Assembly (NCBI RefSeq): GCF_023370075.1
Contig: NZ_CP097149.1
Location: forward strand, 1,074,001 to 1,138,000
Direction of reading: 5' to 3'
Source: Deinococcus sp. QL22
GTDB lineage: Bacteria; Deinococcota; Deinococci; Deinococcales; Deinococcaceae
DNA: 64,000 nt
Shown here: positions 12,641-21,619 of the stretch, piece by piece
How the letters are laid out: each line of letters begins with the position of its first letter
Numbering within the stretch: position 1 is the stretch's first letter
The notes under the pieces: generated by a model
The model's database searches: none
Told to the model about the DNA's origin: nothing
Seen by the model: the letters and a program-made list of their open reading frames with translations, nothing else
Position numbers and translations under genes: made by a program

Positions 12641-13558
12641 TTACGCCTTGCCGACGCTACCCAGCACGCGCATTTTGTGCTCGATGACCTGGCTCATCAC
12701 GTCGCGGGCGGGGCCGAAGATTTTGCGGGGGTCGAATTCCTTGGCGTTGGCGGCCAGGGCTTCGCGGATGCCCACCGTGCTGGCAAGGCGCAAGTCAGTA
12801 TCAACGTTCACTTTGGCGATGCCGTGCTGCGTGGCTTTCTGAAGATCTTCGTCGGCGATGCCCGCTGCCTCTCCGATAACGCCGCCCGCTGCCCGGAAGC
12901 GCTCGATAATGTCGGCTGGCACACCGCTGCTGCCGTGTGCCACCAGAGGAATTCCCGTCAGGCTGGCAATCTTTTCGATGCGGGCATGGTCGATGTAGGG
13001 GCGGCCCTTGCCCTTAAACGCGCCGTGGCTGGTGCCGATGGCGATGGCGAGGTAATCGGTTCCGGTCTGCTCGATAAACTGCACGGCTTCTTCGGGATCG
13101 GTCAGGAAGGCGTCTTTTTCGTCTACGACGATATGTTCTTCGATGCCGCCCAAGCGCCCGAGTTCCGACTCCACGCTGATCCCCATGGCGTGCGCGGCTT
13201 CCACGACGCGGCGGGTTTCGCGCACGTTACCTTCAAAGGAGTGGTGAGAAGCGTCGATCATGATGGAGGTAAAGCCCATGCGAATGGCGTTGAGGGCCGA
13301 CTCGTAGGAGGAACCGTGATCGAGGTGCAGGGCGACGGGCACGGAGGCGCGGGTCGCCAGATCCTTGACGATGTTGGCGAGATCCTGGCCGCCGTACTTG
13401 ATGGCCCCCTCGCTCATCTGAACCATCACGGGCGAGCGCAGCTTTTCGGCGGTGTGAATGATCGCCTGCGTAATTTCCATGTTGTTGGTGTTGAACGATG
13501 CCACGCCGTACTTGCCTGCGCGGGCGGGAACGAGAATGTCTGAACCGGTAACGAGCAT
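12641..13558 (-). CDS. fba: Class II fructose-bisphosphate aldolase
   Basis: Cleaves fructose 1,6-bisphosphate to dihydroxyacetone phosphate and glyceraldehyde 3-phosphate, or the reverse. 305 residues. Zinc and substrate residues visible: HLDHGSSYE (Asp and zinc His), SELGRLGGIEE (Glu), GTSHGAFKG (His), LVAHGSSGVP (His) and NVDTDLR (Asn, Asp). Start fixed by GGAGG 7 bases before ATG (leader GGAGGCACCACC). The upstream in-frame Met at 13636 has no such site. It stands alone. Its upstream region shares a 12-bp motif with the ROK kinase gene. Confidence 0.95.
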   Translation of the reverse strand: MLVTGSDILVPARAGKYGVASFNTNNMEITQAIIHTAEKLRSPVMVQMSEGAIKYGGQDLANIVKDLATRASVPVALHLDHGSSYESALNAIRMGFTSIMIDASHHSFEGNVRETRRVVEAAHAMGISVESELGRLGGIEEHIVVDEKDAFLTDPEEAVQFIEQTGTDYLAIAIGTSHGAFKGKGRPYIDHARIEKIASLTGIPLVAHGSSGVPADIIERFRAAGGVIGEAAGIADEDLQKATQHGIAKVNVDTDLRLASTVGIREALAANAKEFDPRKIFGPARDVMSQVIEHKMRVLGSVGKA

Positions 13559-13858
13559 GGTGGTGCCTCCTGAAGGTGGCCGGGAGTGGCCTGAATGAAC
13601 TTGAGCGGAAACTTCATCTGGGCCTGGTCTGAGCAAAGAGAACGCCCGGCCCGAATGTACTCACCAACACTGTACGGCTAGCACTGTAACCGCCTTAAGC
13701 TGGCCTGTGTGCGACTTGACCAGCCCACTTAGAGATTTGGACTGCGTTCAAGAGAAAAGGTGCGGCGTCCACCCCACTCAGACAGCCGCGCCTTTTCCCG
13801 CCACTGCACCCGGACTCCGCACAGACGGCCAGCCTGCCGGGGCGCTACGATAGAGGGC
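13559..13858. promoter_or_regulatory. Divergent promoter region fba / aminotransferase
   Basis: On the plus side TACGAT (13846-13851) lies 7 nt before the aminotransferase ATG. On the fba side the minus strand holds two TACAGT boxes near 13670-13690, and AGCACTGTAACC (plus strand 13680-13691) recurs upstream of the ROK kinase gene at 47139-47150. No reading frame here is convincing. Confidence 0.45.
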
Positions 13859-15115
13859 ATGACCGCGACTGTGCCTCCATCTGTGCCCACGCCGACTACC
13901 GCTCCGCTGGATTTCACTGCCATGCTGAGTGACCGTGCCCGCAAGATGACGGCCAGCGCGATCCGCGAGATTCTGAAAATTACGCAGGAACCCGATGTGA
14001 TCAGCTTTGCGGGCGGCCTACCTGCCCCCGAACTGTTTCCGCTAGATGACGTGCGGGCTGCAATGGACGCCGTGATGACCCGCTACGGCGCGGCGGCCCT
14101 GCAATACAGCACCACCGAAGGCCACCTGCCCCTGCGCCAGTTTTTGGCCGAGCGTGCAGGCATCACGCCGGGGCATGTGCAGATCATGACGGGCAGCCAG
14201 CAGGGGCTAGATTTGCTGGGCAAAATCCTGATCTCCGAGGGCGACATCGTGCTGGTCGAAAGCCCGACGTATCTGGGGGCGCTGCAATCCTTCCAGCCGT
14301 ATGGCCCGCAGTACATGGAAATGCCCACCGACGAGGAAGGCATTGACGTAGACGCGCTGGAAGGGCTACTCCAGGGACTGAAGGCAAGCGGCAAGCGGGC
14401 CAAACTGCTGTACGCCATCCCCAATTTCCAGAACCCTACCGGGCGCACCCTCAGCAAGGAGCGCCGCGAGCGCCTCGTGAACCTGACCGCCGAACACGGC
14501 CTGCTGGTCATCGAGGACGATCCCTACGGCCAGTTGCGCTTTTCGGGCGAACCCGCGCCCAGCCTGTATCAGATCGCGCTAGACCGGGTGGGCGGCGACC
14601 CCGACCACAGCCACATTATTTACAGTGGCAGCTTCAGCAAAACGCTGGTGCCCGGCCTGCGTGACGCGTGGGTGCAGGCCGCCCAGCCGATCATAGAAAA
14701 GCTGGTGCAGGCCAAGCAGGGCGCAGACCTTCATACGCCCACGCTGAATCAGATGATCGTGACCGAACTGCTGCCCACCGTGCTGCCCCGCCAGATCGAA
14801 CTGATTCGCAAGGCCTACGGCGAACGCGCACAGGACATGACCCGGCACATCAAGGCGCAGTTTCCAGCGAGCGTACACCACACGGTTCCGCAGGGCGGCA
14901 TGTTCCTGTGGGTCACGCTGCCAGAAGGCGTGGACACCCTGCCGATGCTGGCCCGCGCCGTGGAGCGCAAAGTGGCCTTCGTGCCCGGCGCTTCGTTTTT
15001 TGCGCTGGGCGGCGGCCAGAACACCATGCGCCTCAGCTACAGCAACGCCACACCAGAGCAGATAGCGCGCGGAGTGAAGGCGTTGGCGGAGACGATTTCA
15101 GAAACTGTGAAGTGA
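13859..15115 (+). CDS. PLP-dependent aminotransferase, LysN/2-aminoadipate aminotransferase-like
   Basis: Fold-type I aminotransferase of 418 residues. Seen: ISFAGGLPAPELFP near the N-terminus, GSQQGLDLLGKIL, IPNFQNPTGRTLS (Asn for PLP), IEDDPYGQLRF (Asp/Tyr) and SGSFSKTLVPGLR with the Schiff-base Lys. This set is typical of the Thermus LysN and other MocR-like class I enzymes that use 2-aminoadipate, aromatic or branched substrates. The lysine (AAA) pathway in this group makes LysN a fair guess, but the substrate is not proven. The start is set by TACGAT-N7-ATG, a leaderless signature; an upstream Met at 13760 would lie in front of the promoter. Confidence 0.88.
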   Translation: MTATVPPSVPTPTTAPLDFTAMLSDRARKMTASAIREILKITQEPDVISFAGGLPAPELFPLDDVRAAMDAVMTRYGAAALQYSTTEGHLPLRQFLAERAGITPGHVQIMTGSQQGLDLLGKILISEGDIVLVESPTYLGALQSFQPYGPQYMEMPTDEEGIDVDALEGLLQGLKASGKRAKLLYAIPNFQNPTGRTLSKERRERLVNLTAEHGLLVIEDDPYGQLRFSGEPAPSLYQIALDRVGGDPDHSHIIYSGSFSKTLVPGLRDAWVQAAQPIIEKLVQAKQGADLHTPTLNQMIVTELLPTVLPRQIELIRKAYGERAQDMTRHIKAQFPASVHHTVPQGGMFLWVTLPEGVDTLPMLARAVERKVAFVPGASFFALGGGQNTMRLSYSNATPEQIARGVKALAETISETVK

Positions 15116-15127
15116 GTTCCTGAGCGT

Positions 15128-15180
15128 AGAGGGTGGATCGTGGGAAGGGCACACAAGCCTTCATCCACGATCCACCCTCT
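15128..15180. terminator. Long convergent hairpin containing the CCACGATC unit
   Basis: A 16-bp perfect stem AGAGGGTGGATCGTGG (15128-15143) pairs with 15165-15180, with a small inner hairpin in the 21-nt loop. It separates the converging aminotransferase and VanW genes and probably terminates both. Each arm carries the CCACGATC sequence that is tandemly repeated at 37716-37829. Confidence 0.7.
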
Positions 15181-15192
15181 GTTTGATTCTGC

Positions 15193-16368
15193 TTACAGCC
15201 TTCCGTCCTTCGGATTCACGCCGTACACCGCGCCCCACGGGTTGTACACGCTTTTTAGGGTGTCTTTGCTCAGCACGGCCCCGCTAGGTGATTTGATGGT
15301 GCGGGTGATCAGGCTGGTCATGCCCTGCATCGGCGTATCCAGCAGGCGGCGGCTGCCCACCGCCACGCGGTCATCGGGGCTGTAACTGGGGTTGGCGGGC
15401 GCTTTGAAGTTGCTGATCACGGGTTTGCTGACGGCAACTGTGCGCCCTGTGTTGGCCCCGAACACGTCGAAACGCAGGGTCTGGGCCTTGGTGTCCCACG
15501 CGGCCTGAATGAACAGGTGCTTGCCCGTGTCGTTCTTCATTCGCAGGTTCTTGCTGGGCGCGTACACGGTGGCCTCGTAGCCCACGGGGTCGTAATAGGA
15601 CACGCGGTGGCTGTGTTCGTGGCGCTCGGTAATCGGCAAACCTGCCTGATACAGCGCCCTGAAAATGGTGGTGCTGACCTGACAGATGCCGCCGCCGTCC
15701 TCTTTGGTCAGGGTGCCACCGCTGATGACGAAGCCCTTCACGAACCCGGTGCTGGCGTCGATCTGACCGATTTCCTCATTGAAATTGAACTCATGATCCG
15801 GCGCGATGAAGAAATTGTCGAGTTTGCTGGCTCCTACCAGTACGTTCTTGACACGGAAATCGGGACTGCCCTTGTAGCTGCTGCTGCCGCTCGCCACATG
15901 CCGTAGCACCCCGCGCCCGGCGAGTACTTTCACGCTGCGTTCGGGCACCACGGCCTTAAACACCACTTCGGCACTGTCTTTGCCCGCCATAATCGCCTTC
16001 AGCAGGTTGGATTTGGTGGCGTCCTTGTCGGCAATCCATCCAGTTTGCTGGGTCGCCACCCACGAGCCGCCCACGTTCCGGAAGCTGGCCGGGCGGGGAG
16101 CGCGGGCATTGATCTGGTCAAACATCTTGTCCAGCACGGGGCTGAGCGTGGTGCTGACCTTGCCGTTTTTCCTGCTGGTCGCAACTCCGGCGACGGGCAA
16201 TTTCCAAGATTTGACGATGCTGGCGTTCTTGACTTCGCCCTTATGAATCTTTTGCTCTGTAGCACGCAAAATCAATTTGAATGGAGCGTCGGCAGCCTGA
16301 GCTGAGGCCCCTGCGCTCATATAAACAGGGCACAGGCCGAGGGTCAGAAAGAAGGGCAGGCGTGTCAT
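15193..16368 (-). CDS. VanW-family secreted protein
   Basis: A 391-residue exported protein with a signal peptide (about 1-25). The second half is the VanW domain, marked by FNEEIGQIDASTGFVKGFV, GGGICQVSTTIFRALYQAG and ITERHEHSHRVSYY. VanW domains occur with vancomycin-resistance clusters and in many cell-wall-associated proteins, but their biochemical role is unknown. The GGGICQ(V/T)S motif is intact. No vancomycin genes are nearby, so a resistance role is not suggested. Single gene. Confidence 0.85.
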   Translation of the reverse strand: MTRLPFFLTLGLCPVYMSAGASAQAADAPFKLILRATEQKIHKGEVKNASIVKSWKLPVAGVATSRKNGKVSTTLSPVLDKMFDQINARAPRPASFRNVGGSWVATQQTGWIADKDATKSNLLKAIMAGKDSAEVVFKAVVPERSVKVLAGRGVLRHVASGSSSYKGSPDFRVKNVLVGASKLDNFFIAPDHEFNFNEEIGQIDASTGFVKGFVISGGTLTKEDGGGICQVSTTIFRALYQAGLPITERHEHSHRVSYYDPVGYEATVYAPSKNLRMKNDTGKHLFIQAAWDTKAQTLRFDVFGANTGRTVAVSKPVISNFKAPANPSYSPDDRVAVGSRRLLDTPMQGMTSLITRTIKSPSGAVLSKDTLKSVYNPWGAVYGVNPKDGRL

Positions 16369-16455
16369 ATATCCCTGATGCTGAGGCCGAGCAGCTGACG
16401 CGGCGTGAGGCCCGCTTGGGGCGGCATTTAACTGTCGGGGGGCCGGGAGAAAAGG

Positions 16456-17577
16456 TTAAGGAATCAGCCCCTCCAACTCCGCCAACCGCGCCGCCAACGC
16501 TCCGGCATCTGCCGCCACCAGATTCACATGCCCCAGCTTACGGCCCGCCCGCCACGTCTTGTGGTACAGGTGCAGATGCGTACCGGGCAGGGCATCTATA
16601 GCGTCCCAGTCGGGATCCAGAGATTGGCCCTCCACATAGTCCCTTCCCACGATATTCACCATGGCGGTGGGGTGCAGGGGCCGCCAGTCGGTAAGCGGGA
16701 GACCCAGCACGGCCCGTACCTGTGCTTCAAATTGGCTGAGGCCGCCGCCGTCCTGGGTCAGGTGGCCGCTGTTGTGCACGCGGGGAGCCACCTCGTTCAC
16801 GAGAAGCTCTCCACCTTCCAGCACGAAGAATTCCAGCGTCATTAGGCCTTCTAACGCCCAAGCCTCGGCACAGGCGCGGGCCAACTCACGGGCCAGCGGT
16901 TCCAGCGTCGCCGCACCTGTGGCCGGAAAAACACTGGTGCGGAGAATGCCGTCTCGGTGGACATTTTCGATGAGGGGGCCAAACGCCACCTGCCCGGCAG
17001 CGGTGCGGGCCACGCTGAGGCTGACCTCTCGCACAAAGGCAACCAGGCCTTCCAGCACGCAGGCCGCGCCATTCGTTTCCGCCCATGCTTCGCTCAATTC
17101 CGCGTCTGTATTCACCCGCGCCTGACCCTTCCCGTCGTAGCCTAGTTCGGACGTTTTCAGGATGCCGCGCCCACCCACCGTCGCCAATGCACCTTGCAGA
17201 TCGGCGTCGGATTCGATGACCACAAACGGGGCGGTTTGCACGCCCGCCGCCCGCAGCGCCTCTTTTTCGCGGGCACGGTGCTTGGTGCGTTCCAGCAATG
17301 CCGCACCCGGACGCACCGGAATCTGTCCGGCCAGGGCTTCTAACGCCTCGGTGGGCACGTTTTCAAATTCCAGCGTCACGGCGCTGCATTCGGCCAGCCT
17401 TGCCAGGCCCTCGGCATCGGTGTAGGCGGCGTGCAAATGTTCAGCGCAGAGGCGGGCGGGGGCGTTGGGGTCGGGTTCCAGCACCACCACGCGCACACCC
17501 AGCGGCAGGGCGGCGAGGGCCAGCATCTGGGCCAGTTGGCCACCGCCGAGGATGCCCAGAGTCAGCCCCTCTCTCAC
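16456..17577 (-). CDS. purK: 5-(carboxyamino)imidazole ribonucleotide synthase PurK
   Basis: ATP-grasp enzyme converting AIR, bicarbonate and ATP to N5-CAIR in purine synthesis. 373 residues. N-terminal [14 protein letters not shown] (dinucleotide-like loop), ATP-grasp centre [28 protein letters not shown], and metal-site region [25 protein letters not shown]. The start overlaps the purE stop in ATGA, so the two are translationally coupled as purE-purK. Confidence 0.95.
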   Translation of the reverse strand: MREGLTLGILGGGQLAQMLALAALPLGVRVVVLEPDPNAPARLCAEHLHAAYTDAEGLARLAECSAVTLEFENVPTEALEALAGQIPVRPGAALLERTKHRAREKEALRAAGVQTAPFVVIESDADLQGALATVGGRGILKTSELGYDGKGQARVNTDAELSEAWAETNGAACVLEGLVAFVREVSLSVARTAAGQVAFGPLIENVHRDGILRTSVFPATGAATLEPLARELARACAEAWALEGLMTLEFFVLEGGELLVNEVAPRVHNSGHLTQDGGGLSQFEAQVRAVLGLPLTDWRPLHPTAMVNIVGRDYVEGQSLDPDWDAIDALPGTHLHLYHKTWRAGRKLGHVNLVAADAGALAARLAELEGLIP

Positions 17578-18158
17578 GCTTCCCCCGCCTGTGGGTGGCC
17601 TTCAAACCAGGGGTCGTCCAGTACCGCCCGCGTCTGGGCGTCGCGGTAAGCTTGCAGGCGATCCCGCACGCCCGAATCGGTTCCGGCCAGCATCGCAGCG
17701 GCGAACAGGGCAGCGTTTTTGGCCCCCGCCACGCCAATCGCAAAGGTGGCGACTGGAATCCCGGCGGGCATCTGCACGATGCTCAGCAGGCTGTCCTGGC
17801 CGCTGAAGGCACGCGACTGCACCGGCACGCCCAGCACTGGCACCCGCGTAAACGCCGCCAGCATACCGGGCAGATGCGCCGCGCCGCCCGCCCCCGCAAT
17901 GATGCAGGTCAGGTTCAGGCGCTCGGCCCGCGCCGCGTAGGTGGGCAGCAGCCCGGGCGTGCGGTGGGCGCTCAGCACGCGCACCTCGTAGCCCACGCCC
18001 AGCGCCGCCAGGGTGTCCAGAGCGCCCTGCATGGTGTCAAAATCGCTGCGGCTGCCCATGACCACGCCCACCTGTGGCCCAGTCTGCGGTTCAGTGTGCT
18101 GCCCTTCCAATTGCTCTGTGCCCTCTGTCCCGGTTGCCGTGTCCATGTCAGGGGGCAT
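17574..18158 (-). CDS. purE: N5-carboxyaminoimidazole ribonucleotide mutase PurE
   Basis: Converts N5-CAIR to CAIR, the step after PurK. The family core begins [14 protein letters not shown] and includes the [11 protein letters not shown]is loop and [13 protein letters not shown], all intact. About 30 extra polar residues precede it. The exact start is uncertain: ATG at 18158 (MPPDMD) or 18146 (MDTATG). TAGGAT lies 10 nt before the latter. First gene of purE-purK. Confidence 0.94.
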   Translation of the reverse strand: MPPDMDTATGTEGTEQLEGQHTEPQTGPQVGVVMGSRSDFDTMQGALDTLAALGVGYEVRVLSAHRTPGLLPTYAARAERLNLTCIIAGAGGAAHLPGMLAAFTRVPVLGVPVQSRAFSGQDSLLSIVQMPAGIPVATFAIGVAGAKNAALFAAAMLAGTDSGVRDRLQAYRDAQTRAVLDDPWFEGHPQAGEA

Positions 18159-18272
18159 CCTAAAGCATCTGTCTGGAGGTGGGCGGGCCAGGGCGCGTTG
18201 GGAACGCGGAATCGGCCTGAATGTCGGGGTGCAGAGTTCGCAGGACGGCTCAGACCCGCTACAGTCGGGGTG

Positions 18273-19469
18273 ATGGACGCTCTAGCCGATCCCGACTTGC
18301 CCGATTACGACTGGTTCTATGCCCGCACCCGCAATGGGCGCACGCGGGGGCCAGAAGTGGCGCGGGCGCTGCTGGACGCTCAAGGCTCGCCCGACGCCGC
18401 ATTCACCTCTGTTCGGGTGGTGGGCACCAACGGCAAGGGTAGCACCTGCGCCATGCTGGAAGCCGGACTGATCTCAGCGGGCGTGCCTGCAGGCCGCTTT
18501 ACCAGCCCCCACCTGATCCGGTTCGAGGAACGGGTGCGCGTGAACGGGCAGGAAGTGGCCCCGGCGCGGGTGGCGGCCTTTATCCGGCTGGCGCGGCGGG
18601 AAAGCTGGGACGGCGCGTTTTTTGACCTGTCGCTCTTGCTGGCCTGCACCGTCTTTGCCGAAACAGGCGTGCGCGTGGCTGTGATGGAAGCGGGCGTAGG
18701 CGGCGTGAGTGACGCGACGCAGGCGCTACACAACGTATCGGCGGTGGCGCTGACCAACGTGGCCCTCGATCATGTGGGTGTGCTGGGAGCAACAGTGGCC
18801 CAGATCGCCCGCGACAAGGCGCTGGCCGCCCGCCCCGGCGTGCCGCTGCTGACCACCGCCTCCGGAGAAGCTCTAGAAGTCATCCGTGACGTGTGTGAGG
18901 AGCAGAATGCACCGCTTTACACGCCCACCACGCATCCTACCCTGTTTGCGCTGCCGCACGCTCCGGCGCTGTTGGGGGCACACCAGCACAGCAACGCGGC
19001 TTTGGCTTTGGCAACATTGCGCCTGCTGGGATATGAAGCCGGGGCAGAAGCCGCCCTTGCCGCCCCTCATCCGGCCCGCTTGGAACAGTTCGGGCTGGAA
19101 GGCAAAACGGTGCTGATAGACGGCGCACATAACCCGCACGCTACCCACGCCCTCGCCGCCGCCGTGCCGCGTGCCGACGTGCTGCTGTTCGGCAATCTGG
19201 CCCGCAAAGACACCGCTGCCACGCTTGCGCCGCTGCTGGCGGTGGCCCCGGTGCGCGTATTCACGGCCCCCGGCGACCTCGCCACTTCGCCGCAAGAATT
19301 GGCCGAGCAGTACGGCGGTGAGGGCATCCATGACTCCGCTCGGGCGTTGGCGCGGGCGTTGGCCCTCACCCCGGCGGGCGGCACGCTGTTGGTGGCAGGC
19401 AGCCTGTATCTGGCCGGAAGTGTGTGCGAGTGGCTGAGTTCTGGTTTCACAGAACCGAGTGACGGCTAG
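18273..19469 (+). CDS. folC: Folylpolyglutamate synthase / dihydrofolate synthase
   Basis: Mur-ligase-type enzyme adding glutamate to dihydropteroate or folates. 398 residues. ATP loop [14 protein letters not shown], the [17 protein letters not shown] omega-loop region, [13 protein letters not shown], and C-domain [20 protein letters not shown]. The start is set by TACAGT-N7-ATG; a much longer in-frame extension upstream is not coding because it overlaps purE and lies before the promoter. Leaderless-type start. It lies divergent from purE. Confidence 0.94.
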   Translation: MDALADPDLPDYDWFYARTRNGRTRGPEVARALLDAQGSPDAAFTSVRVVGTNGKGSTCAMLEAGLISAGVPAGRFTSPHLIRFEERVRVNGQEVAPARVAAFIRLARRESWDGAFFDLSLLLACTVFAETGVRVAVMEAGVGGVSDATQALHNVSAVALTNVALDHVGVLGATVAQIARDKALAARPGVPLLTTASGEALEVIRDVCEEQNAPLYTPTTHPTLFALPHAPALLGAHQHSNAALALATLRLLGYEAGAEAALAAPHPARLEQFGLEGKTVLIDGAHNPHATHALAAAVPRADVLLFGNLARKDTAATLAPLLAVAPVRVFTAPGDLATSPQELAEQYGGEGIHDSARALARALALTPAGGTLLVAGSLYLAGSVCEWLSSGFTEPSDG

Positions 19470-19635
19470 CCACAGCGTTTGAAATTCTGTCCTTCACCGT
19501 CTTATCAAACGCGGTATGCACCCGCCCCAGCACCGGAGACCCTAGACCCTTAGATCTTCCTCCCACGCCAACCATGAACATTCCCCGTCTGACTTGCGCG
19601 GACAGCTCCCGGTGCGCGGGTGTAGGTTAAAAGGT

Positions 19636-20346
19636 GTGACTGTGCCGCCTTCCCGCCCCTCCGTTCCTAAAGCCAAAGCTGCGGCGCGGCTACCCGCCGG
19701 GGCCAAAGGCCGCGCTCCGCAGGTGTTGGCGACGCTGCACATGGTGTATCCCGATGCCCGCACCGAGCTGAATTTCTCCAGCCCTTTTGAACTGTTGGTG
19801 GCGACTGTTCTGAGCGCACAGGCCACCGACGTGAGCGTGAATGCCGCCACGCCCGCCCTGTTTGCCCGCTACCCCGACGCGCAGGCCATGAGCTTGGCCG
19901 AACCCGCCGATCTGGAACCGCTGATTCGCACCATCGGACTGTACCGGGGCAAGGCACGAAACTTGGCGGCGCTGGCCCGCTTGCTGCTGGAGCGGCACGG
20001 CGGCGAGGTGCCCAACGACTTCGAGGCGGTGGTGGCGTTGCCGGGAGCGGGGCGCAAAACGGCCAATGTCGTCCTCAGTAACGCCTACGGCTACCCCGCC
20101 ATTGCCGTGGATACCCATGTAGGACGGCTGGCGCGGCGTCTGGGTCTGAGCGTGCAGACCAACCCCGACAAGGTAGAGGCCGATCTGGGGCGGCTGTTTC
20201 CGCGTGACCGCTGGGTATTCTTACACCACGCGCTGATTTTGCACGGGCGGCGCGTGTGCACGGCCCGCAAACCGGATTGCCCCGCCTGCCCCATGCGCGA
20301 CTTTTGCCCCAAAGTGGGCGTCCTTTACGTTGGATCAACCCTATGA
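19636..20346 (+). CDS. nth: Endonuclease III (DNA glycosylase/AP lyase)
   Basis: Removes oxidised pyrimidines and nicks at abasic sites. 236 residues from GTG at 19636, chosen because TAGGTT-N7-GTG precedes it. Helix-hairpin-helix LPGAGRKTANVVL includes the catalytic Lys; AVDTHVGRLARRLG holds the catalytic Asp. The 4Fe-4S cluster loop CTARKPDCPACPMRDFC has C-x6-C-x2-C-x5-C spacing. A 30-residue basic N-terminal tail precedes the fold. Its stop overlaps the MFS start in ATGA. Several Nth homologues are common in Deinococcus. Confidence 0.95.
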   Translation: MTVPPSRPSVPKAKAAARLPAGAKGRAPQVLATLHMVYPDARTELNFSSPFELLVATVLSAQATDVSVNAATPALFARYPDAQAMSLAEPADLEPLIRTIGLYRGKARNLAALARLLLERHGGEVPNDFEAVVALPGAGRKTANVVLSNAYGYPAIAVDTHVGRLARRLGLSVQTNPDKVEADLGRLFPRDRWVFLHHALILHGRRVCTARKPDCPACPMRDFCPKVGVLYVGSTL

Positions 20347-21584
20347 AAGTCCGTTTTTCCAATCAGGTGTGGCTGTTTTTGGCCGCCAGCTTCAGCTTCG
20401 GCATTTCTCAGGCTTTTGCGGCGCTGTTCCTCAATTTTTACCTGCGGGAATTGGGGCTGGGGGCGCAGTGGCAGGGCGTTCTGAATGCGTTGCCCGCCCT
20501 CACTCTGGCCTTGTTGGCGCTTCCGGCGGCAGGGCTAGCGCGGCGGATCGGCAATGCCCGCGCCCTGCAACTGGGCAGCGTGTTGGGGTTGGTGGGGGCG
20601 GTGGTGCTGGCCTCGGCATCCGGCCCACTGATGGCGGTGATCGGCGCAGTGGTGCAGGGCGCGGGCACGGCGGCGCTGGTGGTGGCCGGGTCGCCCTTTA
20701 TGGCCGCGCACTCCACGCCGCAAAGCCGCGTCACGCTGTTTAGCGTACAGAGCGCCCTGATGACCGGAGCGGGCTTTTTGGGCAACCTGCTGGGCGGGCG
20801 CATTCCCGACCTGTACGCGGTCAGCACCGGAACCGAGGCCGATGGACTGGGCGCGTTGCGGGCGGCATTGTTGGTGGCTGCAGGGTTGCAAGCGCTGGGC
20901 CTGATTCCGGTGCTCAGTCTGCGGGCAGGCAACCACACACCGGAGCCGGGGGGCCGTACCCTCGCCGTGCAAGACCGCCGCACCATGACCCGCCTGGTCA
21001 CACCCAACGTGCTGGTCGGGCTGGGTGCGGGGGCCACCATTCCCTTTCTGAACGTGTTTATCGAGGGCAAATTCAATATCAGCTATGCCAGTCTCGGCAC
21101 GCTGTTCGCGTGGGCCAGCCTTGCCACTGCCGCCACTGCCCTGATTCAGCCGTGGGTGGTGCGCCGTTTGGGGCCGCTGCGGGCCGTGCTGGTGGTGCAG
21201 GCCAGCAGTTTGCCGTTTCTGGCCCTGCTGGGATTTGCCCCCGAACTGTGGATGGTCACGGTGGCCCTGTTTACACGCGGCGCACTGATGAACGCGGCCG
21301 GCCCGGTCTATTCCGCGCACGCCATGACGGTTCTGAGCGAAAGAGACCGCCCGCTGTATTCCGCCGTCAACGTGATTGCCTGGGACATGGGCTGGGCCAT
21401 CAGCAGCATTCTGGCAGGCGTGGTGCGCGGGGCATTGCCCTTTAGTGTCGCCTTCAACGTGCTGTTCGGGTGGACACTGACCATGTACGCGGGCAGTGTG
21501 CTGGCTATTTATCTGGGGTTATACCGTCCGGCACAGCGGGCAGGCACGCTGGGGCAGAAACCGGTGGGTGGTGTGGGGGACTGA
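20343..21584 (+). CDS. MFS transporter
   Basis: A 413-residue membrane protein with about 12 hydrophobic segments. Major-facilitator features include an Arg-rich loop after helix 2 (LARRIGNARALQLG) and a long polar central loop (about 195-225, RAGNHTPEPGGRT) dividing the two halves. The substrate cannot be inferred. Translationally coupled to nth by a 4-bp ATGA overlap, an odd pairing of repair and transport genes. It converges with uppS with only 35 bp between and no visible terminator hairpin. Confidence 0.85.
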   Translation: MKVRFSNQVWLFLAASFSFGISQAFAALFLNFYLRELGLGAQWQGVLNALPALTLALLALPAAGLARRIGNARALQLGSVLGLVGAVVLASASGPLMAVIGAVVQGAGTAALVVAGSPFMAAHSTPQSRVTLFSVQSALMTGAGFLGNLLGGRIPDLYAVSTGTEADGLGALRAALLVAAGLQALGLIPVLSLRAGNHTPEPGGRTLAVQDRRTMTRLVTPNVLVGLGAGATIPFLNVFIEGKFNISYASLGTLFAWASLATAATALIQPWVVRRLGPLRAVLVVQASSLPFLALLGFAPELWMVTVALFTRGALMNAAGPVYSAHAMTVLSERDRPLYSAVNVIAWDMGWAISSILAGVVRGALPFSVAFNVLFGWTLTMYAGSVLAIYLGLYRPAQRAGTLGQKPVGGVGD

Positions 21585-21619
21585 GCAGGGCCACGTTGCT
21601 CCCGTCTCAATACCTCTAT

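Noticed and set aside
15193..16368. Vancomycin-resistance gene
   Set aside because: Only the VanW domain is shared; no vanHAX-type genes or two-component system are nearby.
17298..18272. Upstream extension of folC by about 325 codons
   Set aside because: It overlaps purE and purK on the other strand and lies before the folC leaderless promoter.
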